From an uncultured Gammaproteobacteria bacterium (lineage in GTDB: Bacteria > Pseudomonadota > Gammaproteobacteria > Halothiobacillales > Halothiobacillaceae), in the NCBI GenBank assembly GCA_938004235.1, contig CALKWL010000322.1, positions 1 to 9,656 of the forward strand: DNA of 9,656 bases, written 5' to 3'. Shown here piece by piece: positions 1 to 7,858 of the stretch (the stretch's first letter is position 1; each line of letters starts with the position of its first letter). Position numbers and translations under genes: made by a program. The notes under the pieces were generated by a model. The model was not told the origin of the DNA, searched no databases, and saw nothing but the letters and a program-made list of their open reading frames with translations.

Positions 1-1946
1 AAACCAGCGTAGGCATTGAGCTGGAGTGCGCCGATCCGGCGCTCCAGCGCTGCGGCAGGGCCAATGTTTAGGGATGTTTGCGGGCTGTAATAGCCGCCGA
101 AACCTGGTGTGTAGTAGCTCAGGTTCTTGTCGAAGGCGCTGGTGTACATGTCTGCGCCAAGCCGCAAGCCCTCAATCTCTTCGACGGGGCGCAATATCCG
201 CCCCCAGAATGCAAGCTTGCTGTTGTCTGCAACCCCTTCGCCGGTGATGCGCGCCGCGGTCAGCGAGCCTTCCGCCTTCCAGTCCTTTAGGTCGCCGGGC
301 AGAGTGATATAGCCCCCAAGGTTGATGCCGTCCTCCAGCACCTGTCCCCAACGCATGGTTTGGCCGTTTGCGTCTTGCTGGCGCGAGCCGCTCATGGAAA
401 GAATCGATTCCATATTCGTTTGGCGGTAGAGCTTGGCGTTCCAGCCATAGTCCGCGTCGTAATGCGCCAGGCCGATTTCGCCGATAGGCTTGGCCGACAA
501 CTCGCCTCCCGTGGGCGACATTCCGAGCCCTAGGGATGTTTCCAGCGCGTTATCGCTCTGATGTCGCCACAGTGCGTAAACGGTGTTCATGCTGCTTTGG
601 CGCGTTTCGCCATTGTCAGCGGCAAACTGATCGACTTTGACGCTCACCCGATCGCGGGCGCCGACCCACTCGCCGAGCACCGAGGCACCGACGACTTCAA
701 GTTCGCCTTGGCCGGCCTCACCATTGCGCTTGCGATAGGTCGGTCCTGTACTGACGGTCACGCCCGGAGAGGGGGGCGTATATGAACCTGCGGAGCCGAC
801 AATGAGCTGCCCCTTTTCATTCACGGCAATGCGTGCGAACTGACCGGATGCTGCCTGTTCACGCACGGCTGGATCATTGGTTAAATCGAGTAAGGGACCC
901 TTGATGCTGTCAGCCAGTGCGATCAGTTTGTCAACGCTTTTGAGGCGTTGGTGACTGAACGCCAACCCCTGCGCGGCGCCGGGCGAGGGTTTCTTGCGAT
1001 AGGAGGCCTCGAAACTGGCGGCAGCTTCACTAAGCTTGCCCAAGCGTAACTGGATCCAGCCAAGGAGCTCCAGATTAGCTGCGCCTAGAGGGGATTTTGA
1101 TTCCAATAGTGTCTTTTCGGCCAAGGCGTACTGGCCAGATTCAAAGGCCTTGGATGCGCTAGCTCCCAATAAAGCATCGAGACGTTGGTCGCGCTCCTTG
1201 GACTTGGGCAGGCCATCCAGGATCTTCTGCGCTTCCTTGGGCTGATCCAGGCGCAGATGCGCATCCACCAGCACGAGCCAAAACTCTTCGTCATCCGTCC
1301 ATTCGGCGGCCTGGCGGAAGCTCTCCAGCGCAAGCTCAGTCTCTCCGGCCTCCATCGCGGCGAAGCCAACCAGGCTAATCATGCCGGCGTCTTGGGTTCG
1401 GACATAGAATGGTCGGAGTTGTTTGAGCAGAACTATGGCGCCCTTGTAGTCCTTGGCCTCGTAGAGCTCAATCGCCTTTGAGGCCATGGCGGCTTCCGAT
1501 GCGTCACGCACATTTGAACTGGCAGCGGGGCGGGGGGTCTGAGAGGGTGCGGGAGAGCTTGATGCACTGGCTGAGCGGTTCGCTCGTACGGGTTTCGCCG
1601 CGCGCGTAGGCGTAGACACGGTAGGCGCAGATGGGGCAGGCACAGGTTCGGAGCTTGGAACGCTCTCGGTTTTGGGGGGCGCGGGGGGCGGCGACAAATG
1701 AACCTGCACAGGCGTCATTTCAGTCGCCAAGGGCTGCGCAGGCGCGGCTGAGGGCAAGGCCTCAAGCTGCGTGGGGCGGTTAAGCGCCCGTGTGCTCTCA
1801 ATGGCGGACGGCAGGGGGGCTGTTGACTCGGTCACCGAGGGCAGAGGCGTTTGCTCGATCGGGGTGTTTAGCGGGCGAATTTCTGGAGCGGCAAGCGCCG
1901 AGGCAGAGCATAACGGTGCAAGCAGTAATAGCGGGTTCAGTTTCAT
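1..1946 (-). CDS. bcsC: BcsC, cellulose export outer-membrane protein (5' part; 3' end lies beyond the left edge)
   Basis: Exports the glucan across periplasm and outer membrane: TPR repeats form a periplasmic scaffold and the C-terminal domain is a beta-barrel. Translating the minus strand from 1946 gives 648 codons without a stop. Residues 1-20 form a signal peptide (MKLNPLLLLAPLC..ALAA, cut near A20). Residues about 25-145 are a Pro/Ala/Ser/Thr-rich linker. Residues about 148-345 are helical TPR-like repeats (for example GAANLELLGWIQLRLGKLSEA, shown here only as GWIQLRLGKLSEAAASFEAS around 296-315). From about 385 onward the BcsC C-terminal domain begins, with its diagnostic segment at 604-623 (FDKNLSYYTPGFGGYYSPQT). 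The TPR region is short: roughly five repeats against close to twenty in E. coli BcsC. The start overlaps the bcsZ stop as ATGA (1943-1946), and AAGGAG lies 8 nt upstream, so translation is probably coupled. The family assignment is secure; the repeat count is my estimate by eye. Confidence 0.95.
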   Translation of the reverse strand, partial: MKLNPLLLLAPLCSASALAAPEIRPLNTPIEQTPLPSVTESTAPLPSAIESTRALNRPTQLEALPSAAPAQPLATEMTPVQVHLSPPPAPPKTESVPSSEPVPAPSAPTVSTPTRAAKPVRANRSASASSSPAPSQTPRPAASSNVRDASEAAMASKAIELYEAKDYKGAIVLLKQLRPFYVRTQDAGMISLVGFAAMEAGETELALESFRQAAEWTDDEEFWLVLVDAHLRLDQPKEAQKILDGLPKSKERDQRLDALLGASASKAFESGQYALAEKTLLESKSPLGAANLELLGWIQLRLGKLSEAAASFEASYRKKPSPGAAQGLAFSHQRLKSVDKLIALADSIKGPLLDLTNDPAVREQAASGQFARIAVNEKGQLIVGSAGSYTPPSPGVTVSTGPTYRKRNGEAGQGELEVVGASVLGEWVGARDRVSVKVDQFAADNGETRQSSMNTVYALWRHQSDNALETSLGLGMSPTGGELSAKPIGEIGLAHYDADYGWNAKLYRQTNMESILSMSGSRQQDANGQTMRWGQVLEDGINLGGYITLPGDLKDWKAEGSLTAARITGEGVADNSKLAFWGRILRPVEEIEGLRLGADMYTSAFDKNLSYYTPGFGGYYSPQTSLNIGPAAALERRIGALQLNAYAG

Positions 1947-3151
1947 GGTTTGCGCTCCTTCAGCGCTAACTCGCCCAACAGCGCGAGTGTGCTCGCATAA
2001 TAGTCGTTTGGGATGACGAGGGGGGATGGGGCGGCCTTCGCAGCCTCCGTGCGTCCAAGGCATCTGAGTAGAATGCTGTTCATGACGGTTTGGGTTGGAC
2101 TGAGTGAATAGGGTGCGGTTTGGCCGGTTTTCAGGTTGACCCAGGCCGGTTGTTTGGGATCGCTCCATTGGGCGGCGATGTTCTCAAGAAGCGCGCGATC
2201 CTCCACGCCCGCCCAGCAGCTGTAGAGCGGCACGCGCACGGCATCGAAGCTGAAGCGCGAAAAATCTTCGGCGCCAAGTTCAACCACGCCGCGCCGGGTC
2301 ACATGCGCCCAGTCGGGGGGAAGTCCTGCGTTGCCGAAGCGCGCGCGTGCCAGCAGCTCAAGGCCGCTATTTTCCAGCTCATCCCATTGCGGCGAGGGAT
2401 CAATCGCATTGAGCTCGCGGAACGCTGGAAAAATCCAGTAAGACGGATTGACGATCACGTAGCCTGGGTGTTCAAAGCCTTCCATGCCGGGAAGCAGAAG
2501 CAAGCCGAGCGCATTGGCGCGCAAAAGCCTTGCGCGAATAGCCGTCGCCAGGGTTAGCGAGGCCTGCTTGTACGCCTCGACATGCCAACGCCGATCCGCG
2601 CGCGCCAAGGCCCAGGCAATCAACAGGTCACCGTCGCTCGCGTTATTGACATCGGCAATTGGGGGCGCTTTGCGTTCATCCCAGCGGAAAGAGAAAAAAG
2701 GGTCACTCTTGCGGCGCAAGTGCTCGCGCGTCCAGTCCCACATTTGGTCGAATGCGGCGCGATCATTGGCCGCAACGGCAAGCAGCATCCCATAACCCTG
2801 GCCTTCGGTATGGCTGACCCCTCCGTTGCCGACATCGATGACGCGACCGTCCTCATGCACAAAAGCCTGCCGATACGCCTGCCAGAGCTCAGGCTCCAGG
2901 TTGGCCATGGGCGGCGCGTTACTGCATCCCATGAGCGAAAGACCCAGTAAACCCAGCATAAACAATGCAAACCTAGCAGCCTGTCGGACTTGAAGAATTG
3001 AAGCAAAAGTCAGGCTGGGTGAGGGCGGATTTTGCCGCTTTTGCAGGGTAATGGAGGGCTCTATTGCCCAAAAAAGCGGTGAAATCCGCACCGTCCAGAC
3101 GGATTTGCAGCCGACTCTCCTAACGTCCGACAGGTTGCTGGGCATACGCAT
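1943..3151 (-). CDS. bcsZ: BcsZ, GH8 endo-beta-1,4-glucanase, probable lipoprotein with an element-derived N-terminal extension
   Basis: Periplasmic glycoside hydrolase family 8 cellulase that trims nascent or misplaced cellulose chains. The ORF has 402 codons. Recognisable GH8 segments are TEGQGYGM (115-122, with E116 aligning with the E. coli BcsZ general acid E55), the ASDGDLLIAW segment (171-180), and SFDAVRVPLY (301-310, with D303 in the position of the E. coli catalytic base D243). A hydrophobic segment FALFMLGLLGLSLMG (61-75) is followed by C76. LMGC resembles a lipobox, with an unusual M at -2, and the next residue is Ser, which predicts an outer-membrane lipoprotein of about 327 mature residues. 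Residues 4-60 are encoded by an inverted-repeat element (2972-3142). Without it the start would read MRM directly before the hydrophobic stretch, a normal signal peptide. The gene starts 6 nt after bcsB and overlaps bcsC by 4 nt. Enzyme identity is certain; the start and lipidation are inferred. Confidence 0.95.
   Translation of the reverse strand: MRMPSNLSDVRRVGCKSVWTVRISPLFWAIEPSITLQKRQNPPSPSLTFASILQVRQAARFALFMLGLLGLSLMGCSNAPPMANLEPELWQAYRQAFVHEDGRVIDVGNGGVSHTEGQGYGMLLAVAANDRAAFDQMWDWTREHLRRKSDPFFSFRWDERKAPPIADVNNASDGDLLIAWALARADRRWHVEAYKQASLTLATAIRARLLRANALGLLLLPGMEGFEHPGYVIVNPSYWIFPAFRELNAIDPSPQWDELENSGLELLARARFGNAGLPPDWAHVTRRGVVELGAEDFSRFSFDAVRVPLYSCWAGVEDRALLENIAAQWSDPKQPAWVNLKTGQTAPYSLSPTQTVMNSILLRCLGRTEAAKAAPSPLVIPNDYYASTLALLGELALKERKP
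1955..1960 (-). promoter_or_regulatory. Shine-Dalgarno site of bcsC
   Basis: Minus-strand AAGGAG ends 8 nt before the ATG at 1946 and lies inside the last codons of bcsZ. It fixes the bcsC start at the ATGA overlap. It is the only strong ribosome site in the operon, since bcsA, bcsB, bcsZ and the first gene have poor or no purine-rich match upstream. Confidence 0.8.
2972..3142. mobile_element. Foldback MITE-like element inserted in the 5' end of bcsZ
   Basis: A 171-bp block bounded by inverted repeats. The left end CCTAGCAGCCTGTCGGAC (2972-2989) matches the reverse complement of 3125-3142 at 16 of 18 bases. Inside is a second inverted pair, GCGGATTTTGCCGCTTTT (3025-3042) against 3072-3089, also 16 of 18. 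A central GGGC/GCCC hairpin (3056-3059 with 3066-3069) and a small CCGTC/GACGG hairpin (3091-3102) complete the fold. It has no transposase and no room for one, as expected of a non-autonomous palindromic element. I see no clear target-site duplication, so the exact ends may be 165 bp (2975-3139) rather than 171. Both lengths are multiples of three and keep bcsZ open. I cannot assign it to an IS family. Confidence 0.75.
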
Positions 3152-3157
3152 GATGAT

Positions 3158-5476
3158 CTACACGGCCTTCATGCGCGCCGCACGACGGCGCAGGATAAGC
3201 CAGGTCACGCCCGCCAGGGCGAGAATGGACAAAAGGGCGATGCTGATGACGAGCCATTCCCGGTCGCCAAGGAACAAGGGTAATGACGCCGATTTGGGGG
3301 CATTCCCCAAAAGGTAATGCGTTGAGGGATAGCTGTTGCCGATACCGTTGCCGGCAGGATCCCAGAGCATCCCGTTGCCTTCAAGCTCGGCCCATGTCGA
3401 GTGGTGAACCAGGCGATCCAGACCGGCTTGCAGTAAGCGGCTATCGGCGGCTGTGAACAGCGTGATCGTGCCCTTGGTGCGTGCTGACTGGAACTGCACG
3501 GCGGCGCTGCTTTGCCCGAGGCCTTCGCTAAGCGTGACTTCGGCATTGACGGGGCGGCTTTGCGCCAGCTTCAGGGCGCTTTCCGTGGGGTTGCGGAACC
3601 AGCTCAGAATGCCGTTCTGGATGCCAGCGGGCGTGGCGCCCAGTTGCGTCGTTTGCCAATGCACCTTGGGCAGGAAGGCGCTGACCTCGTCGCGGAATGC
3701 GGCGGTCAGGCTGGGCGCCGCGCCGACCACGATCAGATCGTGCATATCGCCCAGGGCGTTCTGGTCGGTAACGGCCTTGATGCCGCTCAGCGCGGATTCA
3801 TTGATCTGCGCCAGCTTGCCCATCAGCGTAAGCGCTGCCGAGACGGTATTTTCGTCCGTGGCTAAAAACAACAGTCCCGTGCCCAGACCATCGGTTTTTT
3901 GGGTATAGGGCAAAACAGCACGGGAAAAAATGTTCAGATCGGGCAGGCGGATAAAACCGTCCATTTTGGGCAGTTCGATACGCGAGTCGTTGAGGATACT
4001 GACAAACAGGTGTTCGGTAAAAATAGGCACGCAGGCGCCGCCCACATCCTGTCCGATGACGGTTGGCCTGAAGCTCAGGACATTGCGCCCCTGTTGCAGC
4101 GCCGCAATGGGGATGCTCAATTTTGCGCCGCGAACCTGTTCTCCGGCGATATTGCCAAGATGAAAGGCTTGGATGAACTGGCCATTGAGCATGACGTTGA
4201 GCGCCGATTTTTTGTCAAAACCCGCACCATAGGCATAGTTGATCTGAGCATTGAATGTACGTTGCTGCGGGCTGAACATTTCCGGAAAAGCCCAGAAGTT
4301 CATCTCCACCGGCTTGGGGTACATGCCGTGCATGGTGGTGTTTTTAAATTTCAGATCCGAAAAGCGTATGCAGTCCGGGTCTTCACACTGGGTCGTCAGC
4401 GCGCGCCGGAAACCTTCGGGCATCTTAAGTTCGGCGACGCTGACATCGCTGCGCTCAGGCAGGGCGATATTGCGCAGAGCCAGCACGGCGGCGGCTTCTT
4501 TGACCTGAGGCATGTTCATGCCTGAAATCACCAGCACGGCGCGGGTCGGGTCGCTGTCGGCGGGGTAGATGCCGATAAAGCTGCCGCTGATGCGTTGCAG
4601 CAAGGCGTCGGAAAGCAGGGGCGTCAGGCTGTCGCGTGTACCGATGAGAATGACGTCGCCGTCGCCGGGAGGGAGCGTTAGGCCAGGAAGGTTGGCTTTG
4701 CTGTTGCCCTGTACGGCAAGAGCTTTGTCCGCCCGCTGGGCTTTGGAAAAGGCCACGCGCATGGGTAAAAAATCCAGGCGCAGCGCGGCGCCTTGGGTGA
4801 CCAGGCTCGCGGCATCCAGCAGCTCGACGCCGGTTTCGGCTTCCGCCGAGAGAATGTCCAGACTGAACTGGTTTGACCATAAGCGCTTGTCGAAAATTTC
4901 GTCGAGGCGCGCCAGCGAAGGTTGCACGGCGCGCCGGGTCGCCTTGATGCGTAAGGCTGAGCGTCGGGTGTCAATCTGTGAATAGAGTTCGGGGGCCCCG
5001 CCGTCTTCGCATTCATTGGTGTAGTGCTGCGCGGCGCGGAAGCCCAGACTGCGATAGCCAGGAAAGAGGTTGTCCACAGGCAGGCTAAGGCGTGCAGCGT
5101 TGTCAGGCTGGGTGGCGCGGATCGGGAATTGCGCCAGCACGCGCTTGTCGAGCGTGATGGCCAGTTGGGAGCGCGGTATCAGGCTGATCGAGTTGGTGTA
5201 GGTTACATCCAGAACAGCTTCGGTAATCTTGAGGCGGGGCGGAACGGGTACAGGGATGAGCTGCTCTGCCGATGCGCCGCGCAATTCGATGGGGTTGGCT
5301 TCCCCGGTGAGGAAGCCCAAAGGGATGACGTATTCGCCATTTTCCTGAGAGACTTGCAGCACAGGGTCGGCGGCAAAAGCCGCGCTCTGAATGCCGAGAA
5401 CCGTTGAGATTGAGGCCAGAATCCATATCAGACGGGCGAGCAGGGCGAGACCCGGACGTTGCAAATGTGAAAACAT
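3158..5476 (-). CDS. bcsB: BcsB, periplasmic membrane-anchored cellulose synthase subunit
   Basis: Partner of BcsA, required for catalysis and thought to guide the emerging glucan through the periplasm. The 772 residues are usual for the family. There is an N-terminal signal peptide (basic R7 and R15, hydrophobic 16-29, AFA-A cleavage near residue 35). Two rounds of carbohydrate-binding and flavodoxin-like domains follow by family architecture. Recognisable conserved stretches are YRSLGFRAAQHYTNECED (141-158), FKNTTMHGMYPKPVEMNFWAF (written here as FKNTTMHGMYPKP, 377-389) and GQDVGGACVPIFTEHLFVSI (475-494). The C-terminus is a single transmembrane anchor (about 741-763) followed by RRRAARMK, giving cytosolic positive charge. 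The CEDPDC pair (C364, C369) could be a disulphide. It begins 54 nt after bcsA, the widest gap in the operon, and has no good Shine-Dalgarno match before ATG 5476. It ends 6 nt before bcsZ. Confidence 0.97.
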   Translation of the reverse strand: MFSHLQRPGLALLARLIWILASISTVLGIQSAAFAADPVLQVSQENGEYVIPLGFLTGEANPIELRGASAEQLIPVPVPPRLKITEAVLDVTYTNSISLIPRSQLAITLDKRVLAQFPIRATQPDNAARLSLPVDNLFPGYRSLGFRAAQHYTNECEDGGAPELYSQIDTRRSALRIKATRRAVQPSLARLDEIFDKRLWSNQFSLDILSAEAETGVELLDAASLVTQGAALRLDFLPMRVAFSKAQRADKALAVQGNSKANLPGLTLPPGDGDVILIGTRDSLTPLLSDALLQRISGSFIGIYPADSDPTRAVLVISGMNMPQVKEAAAVLALRNIALPERSDVSVAELKMPEGFRRALTTQCEDPDCIRFSDLKFKNTTMHGMYPKPVEMNFWAFPEMFSPQQRTFNAQINYAYGAGFDKKSALNVMLNGQFIQAFHLGNIAGEQVRGAKLSIPIAALQQGRNVLSFRPTVIGQDVGGACVPIFTEHLFVSILNDSRIELPKMDGFIRLPDLNIFSRAVLPYTQKTDGLGTGLLFLATDENTVSAALTLMGKLAQINESALSGIKAVTDQNALGDMHDLIVVGAAPSLTAAFRDEVSAFLPKVHWQTTQLGATPAGIQNGILSWFRNPTESALKLAQSRPVNAEVTLSEGLGQSSAAVQFQSARTKGTITLFTAADSRLLQAGLDRLVHHSTWAELEGNGMLWDPAGNGIGNSYPSTHYLLGNAPKSASLPLFLGDREWLVISIALLSILALAGVTWLILRRRAARMKAV

Positions 5477-5530
5477 AAGGGTGTTTCTAGATTTTTCTGA
5501 AAGTTAATAAGAAGTCTCGCTGAGATGCCA

Positions 5531-7849
5531 TCATTTAAGCATAACTCGATGAATCTCGTGCGCATGGCGGCGCAGGCGTTCAAAGCTGGATGCAAGCGCT
5601 GAGTTAATCATTTTCCACGCAAGGATATTGAGATGCACGACATGCTCCCAGGCGTGGTAACTCGCCGTGCTGAACAGATAGATCAGCCCTTCGATCGGGC
5701 TGATCCGGTGCTGGCGGCTGCGCTGGTTGATGTCGTAGAGGTCGCTAGAGCCATACATGAGGCTCACGATCTCGCGTTTTTCAGTTTGTGTTTCGGGTTG
5801 AAACTCGATGGCCAGGATGTGCTCATTCATGTTGTCTGGGTTGACGCGCAGGGACACGGCGCGGGCGGGAATGCGTCCCACGCGCCCAAGTTCCGGCAGA
5901 TGAACATGAAGAAAAAGTTTGGCGTTGCGGCGGATTCGGCGCTCCAGCTTCAGGGCGGCGCCGCCGTGGCTCACGTTAAGCATGGTGGTCGGCAGCATTT
6001 CCCCGGCGATTTCGATGTGACACTGGCTAATTACATCACGGGTCTGAATGCGATTGGCCGCGCGGCGCTGCGCTTTTTCCAGCATGATGCCGATGGCGGC
6101 GAACAGGAAGATCAGGTTGATGCCCGTCCAGACCAGGGTGATGATGATGACGTCGGTCTGGTCAGGCAGTAGAACCAGACGTATGCCCCCAGCAACCACG
6201 AACAGCAGGTTAAGGCCAAGCAGTACATAAAACGGCATGACCAGCTGGGAAATAAAATCTTCGTTAAGGGTTTCGCCCTTGGGGGTCACGGCGAATGAAG
6301 GTGAGCGCGGGCTTTTGATGACCTCGATGATTGCTGGCATGGAAAACAGGGCTTGGACGGTTTCATAGAGCTCGGAGATGAACGGCCAGCGGGTTTTTCC
6401 GTAAAGCACATTCGATAGCAGGATGGCCGCCAGCACGTGAGGCAAGGCGTAGGCAAAGAACTGCCCCAGGGTCGCATCGTAGATTTTCAGGCCGAAGATC
6501 AAATACAACCCCGGCACGATCAGAAAAATGGCGCGCGCGAGCGGGAAGAACCAGAAAAAAACCGAGGCGGTGTAGGCAATACGCTGTTCAACCCCCATGT
6601 TGGGTTGAGTCCATGGATTCTTGAGCAGAAAAATCTGCACCATGCCCTGTGCCCAACGCATACGTTGGATGGTGAAGCCGGAAAAGGTTTCCGGTTGCAG
6701 GCCGGCCACCATGGGTTTGCCGAAGTAGACGCTGTGATAACCGAGACCATGCAGTCCCATCGCTGTTTCGTCATCTTCGGTAATGGGTTCACCCGCCACG
6801 CCGCCGACGAGATCGATATGCGAGCGCCGTAACACGGCCGCCGAGCCGCAAAAGAAGGACGCACCCCAAAAGTCCAGGCCATGCTGGATGATGGAGTAGA
6901 ACATCTCGTTTTCGCTGGGCATGTGATCATAGGTGCGCAGATTGCGCTCCACCGGATCGGGGTTGATGAAGTGGTGCGGCGTTTGTACCAGGAATAGCTT
7001 GGGATCTTGCAGAAAGAAGCCGACGGTGTTTTCGAGGAAGTCGGCGGTGGGAACATGGTCGGCATCCAGAATCAACACCAGCTCGCCGTGGCAGTGGTCT
7101 TGCAGCGCTGAATTCAGATTGCCCGCCTTGGCGTGCAGGTTTTTTTCCCGGGTGACGTAGATGGCGCCGACGCGCTCGCACAAGGCGTTAAGCTCGTGAA
7201 AACGCGCCCATGACTGCTTGGAGATGTCTGGACGGTTGCGTCGTTGCACGGTGCCGCCGTCGTCGCACAAGTACACCTTGAAGCGGTGTTTGGGGTAGCG
7301 AATCTGCGTCGCGGCCAATAGCGTGATTTCCAGCATCTCCGGGTCTTCGTTGTAGCTGGGAACAAGAATGTCAACGGTCGGCCACTGGTCGGGATCCGCA
7401 GGCAAGGGAGCCGGCTTGCGGTGAATGGGGAAGGCGTTGACAAAGGCGCCGAGAAAATAAATGCCGATTCCGTAGAGCTCGGCGCCGAGCAGGAGCAGCG
7501 CGCCCAACAGGCTGAACGGATCGTGATAGCCGATGGTGTTGGTCAGACGCCAGATGATGTAGCGCAGCGTGATGAATACCGCCAGGAAAATCACCACGAT
7601 GCGGATCAATTTCAGGTATTCGCCTGCGTGGCGCTCGATACGCTCGAAGTTGGCTTGCAGGACGTACAGAATGACGACCAGGGTCCAGGCAAGCGTGGAT
7701 TGGGTTTCGGTCGCCAGCGGGACGGAGGCGGCATAGATAAAGAAAATGAACACCACGCTCCAGAAAGCGAGATCCGCATGTGCTGGGGCAGTCATGTCTG
7801 TTCGCAGCTTTTTCCACGCGTTATGCAGCGTTCCGGAGAGGGTGTGCAT
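5531..7849 (-). CDS. bcsA: BcsA, cellulose synthase catalytic subunit (UDP-forming) with PilZ domain
   Basis: Processive family-2 glycosyltransferase: polymerises UDP-glucose into beta-1,4-glucan and translocates it through the inner membrane, activated by cyclic di-GMP. The 772 residues show the complete set of motifs. DDG is at 196-198, the metal-binding DAD at 262-264, FFCGS at 332-336, the catalytic-base TED at 357-359, QRMRW at 395-399 (the QxxRW acceptor site) and the gating loop FAVTPKG at 519-525. The PilZ domain carries R596xxxR600 and NVSHGG at 625-630, both c-di-GMP-binding signatures, so it looks fully regulatable. Hydrophobic segments near 27-66 and 82-140, then 426-484 and 537-590, give about eight membrane spans, as in Rhodobacter BcsA. 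A basic/amphipathic tail follows the PilZ domain. The start lies 9 nt after the preceding stop, with no clear Shine-Dalgarno, suggesting coupling to the upstream gene. No key residue is missing. Confidence 0.99.
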   Translation of the reverse strand: MHTLSGTLHNAWKKLRTDMTAPAHADLAFWSVVFIFFIYAASVPLATETQSTLAWTLVVILYVLQANFERIERHAGEYLKLIRIVVIFLAVFITLRYIIWRLTNTIGYHDPFSLLGALLLLGAELYGIGIYFLGAFVNAFPIHRKPAPLPADPDQWPTVDILVPSYNEDPEMLEITLLAATQIRYPKHRFKVYLCDDGGTVQRRNRPDISKQSWARFHELNALCERVGAIYVTREKNLHAKAGNLNSALQDHCHGELVLILDADHVPTADFLENTVGFFLQDPKLFLVQTPHHFINPDPVERNLRTYDHMPSENEMFYSIIQHGLDFWGASFFCGSAAVLRRSHIDLVGGVAGEPITEDDETAMGLHGLGYHSVYFGKPMVAGLQPETFSGFTIQRMRWAQGMVQIFLLKNPWTQPNMGVEQRIAYTASVFFWFFPLARAIFLIVPGLYLIFGLKIYDATLGQFFAYALPHVLAAILLSNVLYGKTRWPFISELYETVQALFSMPAIIEVIKSPRSPSFAVTPKGETLNEDFISQLVMPFYVLLGLNLLFVVAGGIRLVLLPDQTDVIIITLVWTGINLIFLFAAIGIMLEKAQRRAANRIQTRDVISQCHIEIAGEMLPTTMLNVSHGGAALKLERRIRRNAKLFLHVHLPELGRVGRIPARAVSLRVNPDNMNEHILAIEFQPETQTEKREIVSLMYGSSDLYDINQRSRQHRISPIEGLIYLFSTASYHAWEHVVHLNILAWKMINSALASSFERLRRHAHEIHRVMLK

Positions 7850-7858
7850 GGACGCAGA

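Noticed and set aside
3899..4525. 208-residue plus-strand open frame
   Set aside because: It lies fully antisense to bcsB and shows no recognisable motif; it is a by-product of GC-rich codon use.
5633..6172. 179-residue plus-strand open frame
   Set aside because: Antisense to the PilZ region and C-terminal part of bcsA, with no protein-like features.
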